Shown here: piece after piece, positions 16,813-25,800 of the stretch | Numbering within the stretch: position 1 is the first letter of the stretch | Layout: each line of letters starts with the position of its first letter | Source: Candidatus Pelagisphaera phototrophica | Lineage (GTDB): Bacteria > Verrucomicrobiota > Verrucomicrobiia > Opitutales > Opitutaceae | NCBI RefSeq assembly: GCF_014529625.1 | Contig: NZ_CP076039.1 | Coordinates: forward strand, 620,001 to 684,000 | Reading direction: 5' to 3' | DNA: 64,000 bases | Notes under the pieces: model-generated | The model's database searches: none | Seen by the model: the letters and a program-made list of their open reading frames with translations, nothing else | What the model was told of the DNA's origin: nothing | Made by a program: the position numbers and the translations under genes

Positions 16813-17544
16813 TCAGCTTTGAGTCAATCCAGTTGCCTCAAGACCTGCTTGAAAGTCAGGCCAAAGGGAGGCTTCGATCTCTATACCCTCTTGTGAAAAG
16901 GGATGAACAAGCGATATGCTGCTAGCGTGCAAAAAGAGCCGAACGAATCCATACTGCTCTTTAAAAGCGAGATTTCGCCGCGTGTCGCCGTGTTTGGTGT
17001 CGCCAATGATGGGGCAGTCGATGTGGGAAAGGTGCCTTCGTAGTTGATGGCGACGACCCGTCTTGGGATCAAGCTCCACCCAAGCATAGCGGGTTTTAGG
17101 GTAGCGCTCTGTAGGGATGGGGTGCTCGACAGTAGCTCGAGTGCGATAGAGTGTTTTCGCCTCTTGGGCGGGGTCGCTTTTCGCTTTCGGCCCTCGGTCG
17201 AGCATCTTTCGTAAGGGGTGATCAACCACTCCACTTTCAGCAGGATGACCGCGGACGATTGCGTGATAGGTTTTGTTGATTTGACCCATTTCGAATGCCT
17301 TCTGCCCTTTGGATAAAGCGGACTCGTTTAGTGCGAAGAGAAGGGCGCCGGAGGTCGGCTTGTCTAGCCGGTGGACGGGAAAAACGTGTTGCCCGATTTG
17401 GTCGCGAAGGAGCTGTACCGCGAATTGTGTCTCCTGCGAATCGATGGCGGTCCGGTGGACAAGCAGTCCAGGTGGTTTGTTGATTGCGATGTATTCCTCG
17501 TCTTGATAGACGATGGAAAGAGAAGAATCATAATCGGAAATCAT
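16813..17544 (-). CDS. truC: RluA-family pseudouridine synthase, TruC-like
   Basis: It isomerises a uridine to pseudouridine in RNA; TruC acts on position 65 of some tRNAs. The 243-residue protein has INKPPGLLVHR (about residues 21-31), the catalytic-aspartate motif HRLDKPTSGALLFA (about 58-71), the family motif GRRHQLRRHLSHI and a basic C-terminal region. The short length without an S4 domain and the N-terminal YQDEEYIAINKPPG fit TruC best among RluA relatives; RluA itself is the alternative. It is the first gene of the run with the HAD and GH20 genes. Confidence 0.85.
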   Translation of the reverse strand: MISDYDSSLSIVYQDEEYIAINKPPGLLVHRTAIDSQETQFAVQLLRDQIGQHVFPVHRLDKPTSGALLFALNESALSKGQKAFEMGQINKTYHAIVRGHPAESGVVDHPLRKMLDRGPKAKSDPAQEAKTLYRTRATVEHPIPTERYPKTRYAWVELDPKTGRRHQLRRHLSHIDCPIIGDTKHGDTRRNLAFKEQYGFVRLFLHASSISLVHPFSQEGIEIEASLWPDFQAGLEATGLTQS

Positions 17545-17738
17545 TTCGCTTGTTGGGATCCTAGAGAGAGCGCTGCCGATTGGAATCCGAATATACTAAT
17601 CAGCGAAAGAATGTGACCCAGAAGCTTTCTTGATTGGAAATACCCCTCAGATAGCGATCGGGAAAAAGGCTTATGTTTTCAACCCGCTTATCATACGCTC
17701 TAGCTGCTGAACAATAGATATCCCACATTGATGCTTCC

Positions 17739-18656
17739 TCAAGAAGTGCGAAACTTGAGAAAAGGGCCGCCTCCGTTGACGGGGCCTTCGGCAGTTCGGC
17801 TGCGTTTGAGTTCGTAGGTCATCGTGATGGGAAAGTCGGTCCTGACTCCGCCTCCGCTATTGGGAGCGTTTAAATAGAACCGTTCGCCTAGCGGCAATTT
17901 TTCAATAATATCGCCACCTGATGTCTTCAATAGAGTGTCGGCATCTATTTCTCTGGGAAAGCTGGCGGTGATGCTGCCTCCCGATGTTTTAGCTTCCAAG
18001 GGACCGTTGACTCCTGTGGCGTTGATACTGCCACCTGAGGTTTTAAGTTTTGAATTGCCCGCTATGGAATCGACTTTGATCGGACCTCCGGAGGTGGAAA
18101 GGTTTGCCCCGCTCCTTAGGTCGGATGCCGCTATGGATCCCCCGCTTGTATGAGCGTTCACGGGCCCGCCAATATCGGCTAGTTTCATGTGTCCACCGGA
18201 GGTGCGAGCAGCGACTTCTCCCTCTACCCCGTCAATTTCAATATTTCCGCCAGAAGTGTGGAGCTCCACATTAATGCCTTTGGGGACGGACAACGTGGCA
18301 TTGAAGTGTACGCTGGGCTTGCTTCTAAACAAACTCCAGAAGGCCCAATTATTATCGTACTTAAATTCTATATACAAGATACTATCAAGATCGTCGATGG
18401 TTTGCTCGATCTTTGATTCTATCGAGTCCGCCTCTTTCTCGGAAGCGTTACGGAATACTTTTTCGATCAGGACGTGTGCATTAGAGCGCTGGTCTCCGGT
18501 AAGATTGATGAATCCGCCTTGGACGCAGGCTTCTACTTTTGCGACACCGTCGAGGTTGATGGACTGATCTATTGGCCGGACGATTTTGGGTACGCCAAAT
18601 GCCGATACGGACAGTATGGCTGCGATTGTGAAAAGGAAAAATTTGGGGAACTTCAT
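17739..18656 (-). CDS. secreted DUF4097-type protein with TSGG repeats
   Basis: This is an exported 305-residue protein of the DUF4097 beta-helix type, function unknown (often cell-envelope or adhesin-like). It starts with a signal peptide (KFPKFFLFTIAAILSVSAFG). From about residue 140 it repeats TSGG every 16-20 residues, at least seven times, for example HTSGGNIEI, RTSGGHMKL, HTSGGSIAA, STSGGPIKV, KTSGGSINA. This would build a right-handed parallel beta structure with Gly turns. There is no transmembrane segment after the signal. It stands alone, flanked by long gaps. Confidence 0.78.
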   Translation of the reverse strand: MKFPKFFLFTIAAILSVSAFGVPKIVRPIDQSINLDGVAKVEACVQGGFINLTGDQRSNAHVLIEKVFRNASEKEADSIESKIEQTIDDLDSILYIEFKYDNNWAFWSLFRSKPSVHFNATLSVPKGINVELHTSGGNIEIDGVEGEVAARTSGGHMKLADIGGPVNAHTSGGSIAASDLRSGANLSTSGGPIKVDSIAGNSKLKTSGGSINATGVNGPLEAKTSGGSITASFPREIDADTLLKTSGGDIIEKLPLGERFYLNAPNSGGGVRTDFPITMTYELKRSRTAEGPVNGGGPFLKFRTS

Positions 18657-18800
18657 AGACTTAGCTAGGTTGTACTCTTGTATACACGCACCGAGGGTTG
18701 CGGGTTGCAGATATTTTGGATAATTGCAAGGGTTGGACTAAGGTCAGGGCTCGACGGACGAGGGAGCTGGGTAGGAGGATCGTATTGATGTGGCGTTTCG

Positions 18801-18813
18801 GGGCGTCACGCCC
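18801..18813. repeat. short perfect palindrome GGGCGT-ACGCCC
   Basis: GGGCGT and ACGCCC separated by one base. The same arms recur at 40228-40241 with a two-base spacer. It lies within the intergenic stretch 18657-18932, which has no supported gene. Confidence 0.5.
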
Positions 18814-18836
18814 TATCAACGGGGTGCAATTTTATT

Positions 18837-18916
18837 CGTAGGGCCCGTGCTTGAGCTGTGCCTTGAGGTTGGGTGTTGTGAAATGCATACGCGGCGCGGC
18901 ACGAGGGCCAGCCCTA
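18837..18916. repeat. imperfect inverted repeat, about 80 bases
   Basis: The left end reads CGTAGGGCCCGTGC and the right end, read on the other strand, TGTAGGGCTGGCCCTCGTGC. The ends are complementary except for an interruption; the interior is GC-rich and partly self-complementary (GCGGCGCGGC). It has the look of a non-autonomous palindromic element or REP-like unit, lying between the DUF4097 gene and the Rsm22-like gene. Confidence 0.5.
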
Positions 18917-18932
18917 CATTACGAGACCTGTT

Positions 18933-19964
18933 CTAAGGTTCCCCTTGGACTTTAAGCGACTCCAAGGCACCTTCTACGATTTTCCCCGCGAGGATCTTGC
19001 CCGAGTCGATTCGAGTCCATTCGTAGAGTGTACCGCTCTTGTTTTTCTTGATCGTTTTCCAGAGGGTCTTGTCTTCGCGTTTCCAAAGCTCGTAATCATT
19101 GTGGCCATTCTCGTCGCAGGAATAGATACGGGTATAGCCCTTGTATTGCCGAGGCCGACCCAATACGCGGGACTTGCCAGCAGTAAGCTGTCTGCTTTTG
19201 AGATTTAACGAGTCCATGACTATAAAACTGTAGGGGAGGCTCCGGAGATCGATTTCCATCACTTTCGAAAACTGGGCCCAGTGCGCCTCTGTGAAAGCAA
19301 CGATGGGCGGTTTAGCGAAAAAGTGGCACCAGTGGATCGTATTTGCCTCCTCTTTCATGGGGCAAGGGAGATCGCAAATACAGGGGGCGATAGGATTGAA
19401 GTATGGGAGTAACTCCTCTCGCTGTTCTAGTAAGAGGCGGCTGCTGTCGTAGCTTCCAGGCTCGACCCAAAAGACCTGTTGAGATTGTGAGAAAAGACGA
19501 TTCAGGGACTCTCGATCAGTCAATGACAGTTCGTTGAGTACATGGCTTGCCAGGCAAAGGGTGTCCGCTAAGTTAATGCTTGAGAGGTCATTGGAGAAAG
19601 TGACCTTAAGATTTGGATACTTTTCTTGAAGCGTTTTCTGGGCGAATGAGGTCGCAGCTATCGAATGGTCCCATAAGATTACCTCCGTTACTTTATCTGT
19701 TCCAAATGCCTCGAGGATTCTGAGCGTCGCGATTCCCGTTCCGCAACCCCAGTCAAGAATCTGAGACGATTGCAACTGCCAGTCCAGTTGCTTGGCTTGA
19801 GAGATTGCGGCATCCCATTTCCATCCGATTCGAGAAGCAAAGTACTGGTGGTACTGGACAAGGTCGTTTGCGGATTCCCAATAGAGACCAACGCTGCCAC
19901 TTTCGTTGAGAAAACGATTTCTCAGTCGATGTAAGATTTCCCAGTCTGGAGCCACTAATTCCAT
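18933..19964 (-). CDS. Rsm22-like methyltransferase-fold protein
   Basis: Rsm22 proteins are linked to the small ribosomal subunit in mitochondria and have bacterial relatives of unclear target. The 343-residue protein has a Rossmann methyltransferase core with ILDWGCGTGIATLRIL (about residues 69-84) and VILWDHSIAAT. It then has the family's cysteine region: APCICDLPCPM and WCHFFAKPP, which would bind an iron-sulfur cluster. The final ~100 residues include RVLGRPRQYKGYTRIYSC. I see no signal peptide. Function in rRNA methylation or ribosome assembly is inferred from the family. Confidence 0.75.
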   Translation of the reverse strand: MELVAPDWEILHRLRNRFLNESGSVGLYWESANDLVQYHQYFASRIGWKWDAAISQAKQLDWQLQSSQILDWGCGTGIATLRILEAFGTDKVTEVILWDHSIAATSFAQKTLQEKYPNLKVTFSNDLSSINLADTLCLASHVLNELSLTDRESLNRLFSQSQQVFWVEPGSYDSSRLLLEQREELLPYFNPIAPCICDLPCPMKEEANTIHWCHFFAKPPIVAFTEAHWAQFSKVMEIDLRSLPYSFIVMDSLNLKSRQLTAGKSRVLGRPRQYKGYTRIYSCDENGHNDYELWKREDKTLWKTIKKNKSGTLYEWTRIDSGKILAGKIVEGALESLKVQGEP

Positions 19965-20147
19965 TTAAAGGGATTCGTTAGGAAAGAAGCCATCGGTCGC
20001 AACATGAAAAGTCCATGGATGGGGCAATTGGAATCCAAGCCTTGAGACTTTGCAGTTGGGCCGATCCAATCGAGTGGGGCTAGGTTCAGATTTTCGCGAT
20101 CAGACTTGTCATGCTAGTGTTACGTCTGTGGAGTCTGGACTGATTGA

Positions 20148-21902
20148 ATGAAAACGATTTGGAGAGTTTCTGGCTACTTGTTCCGCTACAAGGCGATGTT
20201 TTGGATGACCATTGGGCTGGCCATTACAAGTACGCTATTTGTAATGGTGATCCCCTTGGTCACGCGTTATGTGATCAACGAAGTATTGCCTGAGAAAGAG
20301 ATGGGTAATTTATGGTTGGCCATTTGCGCCATAGCAGGCTGCTTTTTCATGCGCGAGCTTTTCAATTCATTTCGTATACGCTTAAACAATACACTGGAGC
20401 AAAAGGTTCTCATTGATATCCGGAAAGACTTGCATGACAAATTGATGGAATTGCCCATCGGCTATTTCGATAGTCGCAAGTCGGGAGACATTGCCTCGCG
20501 AGTGATAGAGGACGTGGAATCGGTCGAACGGGTAATCCTCGATGGAACGGAGCAAGGGAGTACGGCTATATTGACCGTTCTTGGAGTGGCTAGCATCATG
20601 TTTTACTTCGAGCCGACTTTAGCGACACTGATGATCTTGCCCATCCCCATAATGTTGGTCATGCAGCACTTTCATTTTCGCGCTCAAGGCAAGAATTGGC
20701 GCAAGGTGAGGGCTGCAGCGGGTGAGCTTAATTCGCTTTTGATTGAAGACATACAGGGCAATCGCTTGATCAATTCCTTTGCCCTTAAGAACCAGGAGAA
20801 AAAGCGATTTCAAGAACGTCTCTCAGAGCTCAAAAAACGCACGCTTATATCGATGTATCGCTGGTCAATCCACGGCCCCATAACGAATTTCGTAGTCAGC
20901 TTGGGAACGGTAGCAGTGGTGGGATACGGGGGCTATTTGTTTGCAACAGAACCCGAACGTTTCGGTACAGGGGATCTTTTAATGTTCTTCCAGCTGGGGG
21001 GCATGCTTTACATGCCTTTGTCTCAATTAAATGGGCTTAATAATCTGCTAGCCACGGGAAAAGCCTCCAGCGAGCGGGTATTCGAGATGCTCGACTATCC
21101 CGTAGAAATCACAAATCCGGATACTCCGAAACCTTTTCCAGATGGGCTCCTTGAAGTAGCGTTCAGCTCGGTCAACTTTGCTTACAGCGGCCGAGAAGAA
21201 TTGCTGACGGATTTCTCTCTGAATCTGGAGAAAGGGAAAGTGACCGCACTGGTGGGTCACACGGGAGCCGGGAAGTCGACCGTGGCCAATTTGATGCAGC
21301 GATACTACGATGTTACGACTGGGGCGGTGACGTTTAACGGCATCGATGTTAGGGAGATGGATCTAGTCGATCTGCGGATGCATATTGGGGTGGTCGCCCA
21401 GGATCCGTTTCTGTTCGATGGAACCGTTCGGGACAACCTATTGCTGGCGAAGCAGGAAGCTACGGACGCGGATTTGATTGAATCCCTTAAGGGTGCGAGT
21501 GCATGGGAATTCGTTTCCAATCTTCCCGATCAAATGGATACACGCATTGGAGAACGCGGAATTCGACTCAGTATGGGAGAGAAGCAGCGTCTTACAATCG
21601 CAAGGGTTGTATTGAGGAATCCACCACTTGTAATTCTTGATGAAGCGACATCAAGTGTGGATACCATTACCGAAGCAAAGATCCAGCAGGCGGTTGGCAA
21701 TCTAGTGAAAGAGCGAACAACTCTGGTCATTGCCCACCGGCTCTCAACTGTGCGGCAAGCTGATCAGATCGTAGTTTTGGAGAAGGGTCGCATTATCGAA
21801 AAAGGTTCTCACGATGAGCTCATTGGCGGGGAGGGACACTACGCCCGGCTCTGGCAGACCCAAACCGATCTTATTGCGGAAGACGCTTTCAAGAACTGCT
21901 AG
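20148..21902 (+). CDS. ABC exporter, MsbA/multidrug type (fused membrane and ATPase)
   Basis: It is a half-transporter that would dimerise in the inner membrane and export a lipid or hydrophobic compound. The 584-residue protein has six predicted membrane helices in about the first 320 residues, then the ATPase: Walker A VGHTGAGKST, Q-loop GVVAQDPFLFDGTV, signature RLSMGEKQRLTIA, Walker B LVILDEATSSVD and the H-loop VIAHRLST. Lipid A or peptide/multidrug substrates are all possible; lipid A flipping would be the default guess only because of the domain form. The following panE-like gene starts 16 bases downstream. Confidence 0.85.
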   Translation: MKTIWRVSGYLFRYKAMFWMTIGLAITSTLFVMVIPLVTRYVINEVLPEKEMGNLWLAICAIAGCFFMRELFNSFRIRLNNTLEQKVLIDIRKDLHDKLMELPIGYFDSRKSGDIASRVIEDVESVERVILDGTEQGSTAILTVLGVASIMFYFEPTLATLMILPIPIMLVMQHFHFRAQGKNWRKVRAAAGELNSLLIEDIQGNRLINSFALKNQEKKRFQERLSELKKRTLISMYRWSIHGPITNFVVSLGTVAVVGYGGYLFATEPERFGTGDLLMFFQLGGMLYMPLSQLNGLNNLLATGKASSERVFEMLDYPVEITNPDTPKPFPDGLLEVAFSSVNFAYSGREELLTDFSLNLEKGKVTALVGHTGAGKSTVANLMQRYYDVTTGAVTFNGIDVREMDLVDLRMHIGVVAQDPFLFDGTVRDNLLLAKQEATDADLIESLKGASAWEFVSNLPDQMDTRIGERGIRLSMGEKQRLTIARVVLRNPPLVILDEATSSVDTITEAKIQQAVGNLVKERTTLVIAHRLSTVRQADQIVVLEKGRIIEKGSHDELIGGEGHYARLWQTQTDLIAEDAFKNC

Positions 21903-21918
21903 TAATCAATTATTACCT

Positions 21919-22806
21919 ATGCCTAAAATAGCGCTCATCGGTCCTGGAGCAATTGGAGGAACCCTCGCGGGATGGCTGGAAACGAAAGCAGATAACGACC
22001 TTGTTATTTGCTCCCGTAATTCCTTTAAAGTGCTCGTGGTCGATTCTCCTTTTGGATCGTTAGCCTCGTCTCCAAGAGTTATAACGGATCCTTCACTCGC
22101 CGGTCCTGTAGACTGGATTTTAATTTGCACTAAAACCTACCAAATAGAGGACGCTGCAGATTGGATTTTACCGCTTAGTCATGCGGATACTCACATCGCT
22201 GTGATTCAAAACGGTGTGGAGCACCTAGCGAATTTGAGTCCTTATGTTTCGGCTGATCGCATTGTACCGGTTATCATAGATTGTCCTGCAGAGCGAAGCG
22301 AGCCCGGCAAGATCCTGCAAAGAGGATCCGTATTGATGACGGTACCAAATACGTCGTGGTCATCCACCTTTGCTTCGCTGTTTCCTGCTGAAGGTTTTGC
22401 GACTAGGTTGACCGATGATTGGAATACAGCCGCATGGAGAAAGCTCTGCATTAACAGTGGTGGAGCGGTCTCTGCTTTATTGAATCAACCAGCAAATGTG
22501 GTTCAAGAAGGAAGTGCAGCGAACATAATGAAAAATTTGATACGTGAATGTATCGCGGTCGCTCGAGCAGAAGGAGCGCAGGTCGAAGATTCAATCGTCG
22601 AGAAGATCATTGCTGGTCAGGCTTCGGCGACCGAAGGAGCGATGAATTCCATACACGCGGATTTAGTTTATAAACGGCCCATGGAGTGGGACGCTCGAAA
22701 TGGTGTGATTGTTAGACTCGGAAAGAAGCATGGTGTAGCGACTCCTTTCAACGAGATGGCAGTATTTCTTCTGAAGGCTCTAGAAGCGAGTTATGCCAGA
22801 TCCTAG
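21919..22806 (+). CDS. panE: 2-dehydropantoate 2-reductase-like protein
   Basis: ApbA/PanE reduces ketopantoate to pantoate with NADPH in pantothenate and coenzyme A synthesis. The 295-residue protein begins with KIALIGPGAIGGTLAGWL, the NADP-binding loop, and contains ICTKTYQI, IAVIQNGVEH and, in the helical C-terminal half, AWRKLCINSGGAVSALLN. Start at ATG 21919; in-frame codons further upstream lie within the ABC exporter gene. Many homologues of this family act on other 2-keto acids, so panE is an assignment by similarity; coaBC of the same pathway is at 52.4 kb. Confidence 0.8.
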   Translation: MPKIALIGPGAIGGTLAGWLETKADNDLVICSRNSFKVLVVDSPFGSLASSPRVITDPSLAGPVDWILICTKTYQIEDAADWILPLSHADTHIAVIQNGVEHLANLSPYVSADRIVPVIIDCPAERSEPGKILQRGSVLMTVPNTSWSSTFASLFPAEGFATRLTDDWNTAAWRKLCINSGGAVSALLNQPANVVQEGSAANIMKNLIRECIAVARAEGAQVEDSIVEKIIAGQASATEGAMNSIHADLVYKRPMEWDARNGVIVRLGKKHGVATPFNEMAVFLLKALEASYARS

Positions 22807-22885
22807 TTTCAAACTGTTGTTTCCGAATGCGAGTTTAATCGGTACCAGATGACGGAACGCATACCTATTTTAAATTGATGGAAGC

Positions 22886-25800
22886 ATGTGGCAATTCTGG
22901 ATAGATACGGGTGGCACATTTACTGACTGTTTAGCCCTTTCGCCTGTCCGAAAGGAGCATAGAGTAAAGGTTCTATCTAGCTCAGAGATTCGAGTTCGAG
23001 TGGTTGAGGTGTTGGGCCCGAACCGGTTTCGATTGGAGATTCCTTTCGATACAGTAGACGACTTTTTTGTTGGATACAGACTGCAGGTTTGCGGACTAGG
23101 CACGGTTACTGGCCAAATTGTAACCTGGTCGAGCGAGGATTGCCTGTTAGAGTTGGATGTCAAAATTCCCGCTATAGAGCAGGGAGCTCTTTGCGCGATT
23201 CAATCATTAGAAGAACCTCCTATTCTTGGGATGAGATTGATTACGCAGACGCTCCTAGGAGAGGCTTTGCCCCTCCTCGAGCTCCGATTGGCAACTACAC
23301 GAGGCACCAATGCGTTGCTGGAGGGAAAAGGAGCAAGGGCCGCGTTTTTCGTCACTAGAGGCTTCAGGGACCTACTTCGAATCGGCAACCAGCAGAGACC
23401 AGACCTCTTTGAGCTTGGAATTAAAAAGCGAGAGCCGTTGCATTCATTAGTATTCGAAGTCAGCGAGCGCCTGGATGCAAAGGGCAGCATTATAGAGTCG
23501 CTGTGTGAAGAGGAGGTGCGAAGGTTTGCCGTTCGTTGCCGGGAGGAGGGGATTGAATCTGTAGCGGTCGCCCTGTTGCATAGCTACCGAAATTCAGATC
23601 ACGAAAAGCGAATCGGTGAGATCCTTAGAATGGAAGGGATTAATCATGTATCCCTTTCGCATGAGCTTTCGGCAAAGATCAAAATTTTACAGCGAGCTGA
23701 AACATCGATGGTGGATGCGTATCTCGCGCCGATAATGGACACCTACTTGGACGCAGTTCAATCTGTGTTGTCAGAAAGAAATCTGAGGATCATGACCAGT
23801 GCAGGTGGACTTGTTTCACGAACCTACTATCGTCCAAAAGATAGTTTGTTGAGCGGCCCAGCGGGAGGAGTAGTCGGGTCGTCAAGCGTCGGAAAGCGGG
23901 CCGGGATCGAACGGGGAATAGCGTTCGACATGGGGGGAACGAGCACCGATGTATCCCGTTTCGAAGGACGACTTGACTACCAGTTTGAACAGGTGATCGG
24001 GGGAGCAAAAGTATTCGCCCCATCCTTGCGGATTAAAACAGTGGCGGCGGGAGGAGGTTCGTGCTGCTGGTTTGATGGATCTGCCTTGAGAGTTGGGCCT
24101 GAAAGCGCAGGTGCTTGGCCAGGACCCGCCTGTTATGGAGCCGGTGGCGGGCTTACTTTAACGGATGTAAATCTTCTTTTGGGGCGAATAGATGCGTCCG
24201 AATTTGGGATACCGATTTTTCCAGAAGCAGCATCGGAGGCTGTGGATAGATTGGTAGACGAAGTTCAGGCACGTTCAGAGATGCCAGTAGCTGATTCAGA
24301 CCTCCTGCAAGGATTGCTCGACATTGCTAATGAGCATATGGCTGATGCGATAAGGAGCATTTCGATTAGAGAAGGGTACGATCCGTCGGAGTATGCTTTG
24401 GTTGCATTTGGTGGGGCAGGTGGACTGCATGCTTGCGCAATAGCCGATATTCTAGAGATGGATTCGGTGCTTTTCCCTTTGGACGCTGGATTATTGAGTT
24501 CTTATGGTTTGCAGCAAGCGAGTGCGGAGACGTTCAAAGAGCGCCAGATCCTTCGTCCGCTAAAAGATTGCAAAGATGAGATAGAAGAGTGGAAGTGCTT
24601 GCTAAAGGAGTCCGCTTACGAAGCCCTTGTTTTGGATGGAGAGCTTCGAGAGAATTTAGAGATTAGAGCTAGCCAAGTTGAGATCCGGTTCCTTGGCCAG
24701 GAGTCTGGACTATTGATTGACCTTGTCTCAGTCGAAAGTTTGGAGACGGACTTTAAATATATCTTCGAGGCCCAGTATGGATTCATACCGGAACAAACGA
24801 TAGAAGTTGTTTCGATCAAGGTCTCTGTTGGCGTTCGAGACAGAGTTGGAGAAAAAGAGGTGTTTGAGGCTGAAGAGGAATCTGAGATAAAAGCTGAGGG
24901 CAGATGTAATAGAGGTTCCCTAACTCCCGGAACTCGAGTTGTCGGGCCCTTAGTGGTACAAGATCGTTTTAGCACGGTATATGTTGACGCGGGTTGGGAG
25001 GCGATTGTGGGAAGTCGAGGCAGCCTAAAGTTGAGTAGAGATGAAGGTGCAGCGATTGAGAAAAAATCTAATGTGGAATTTGTGGAACTCGAACTCTATA
25101 CCAACCGTTTCCTCTCTTTGGTGGAAGAGATGGGAAACTTACTCGAGCGTTCTGCATTTTCCACGAATGTAAAAGAGCGAAAGGATTTTAGCTGTGCTTT
25201 ATTGGACTCGAATGGCTCTTTAATTGCCAATGCTCCGCACATCCCGGTGCATTTGGGCGCGCTTGGTGTTTGCGTGAGAAACGTTTCTAGAGTTCTCGAT
25301 TTAAAAACTGGGGACGTAGCGATAACGAACCACCCTGGGTTTGGGGGATCGCACCTACCTGACCTTACTTTGATTGCTCCGGTCTTCACAGAAGAGGATC
25401 AATTGATTGGGTATGTGGCTAATCGGGCCCATCATGCTGAGCTAGGGGGAATTAGCCCCGGTTCGATGCCTCCAAATGCTAAGTCTCTTGAGGAGGAGGG
25501 GGTTGTATTTGAACCTGCTTTCTTAATTAGAGATGGTAAAGTCGATTGGTTGAGTATCGAAAGAACTCTGACCAGTTGCGCGTATCCAACTCGCCGATTA
25601 AGGGAAAACCTCTCGGATCTTGCGGCCCAGTTAGCATCTATTCGATTTGGGGAATCGGAATTAAGAAAAATGGTGGGTTACTATGAATCGGATACGATCC
25701 GCCATTATATGGCCTCTCTGAAAAAGCGTGCTGCGGGGGCGTTGCGAAGTGCCTTTGCGGGTTTAACGTTTGAAGAGCAAGCCGCAGAGGAGTATCTGGA

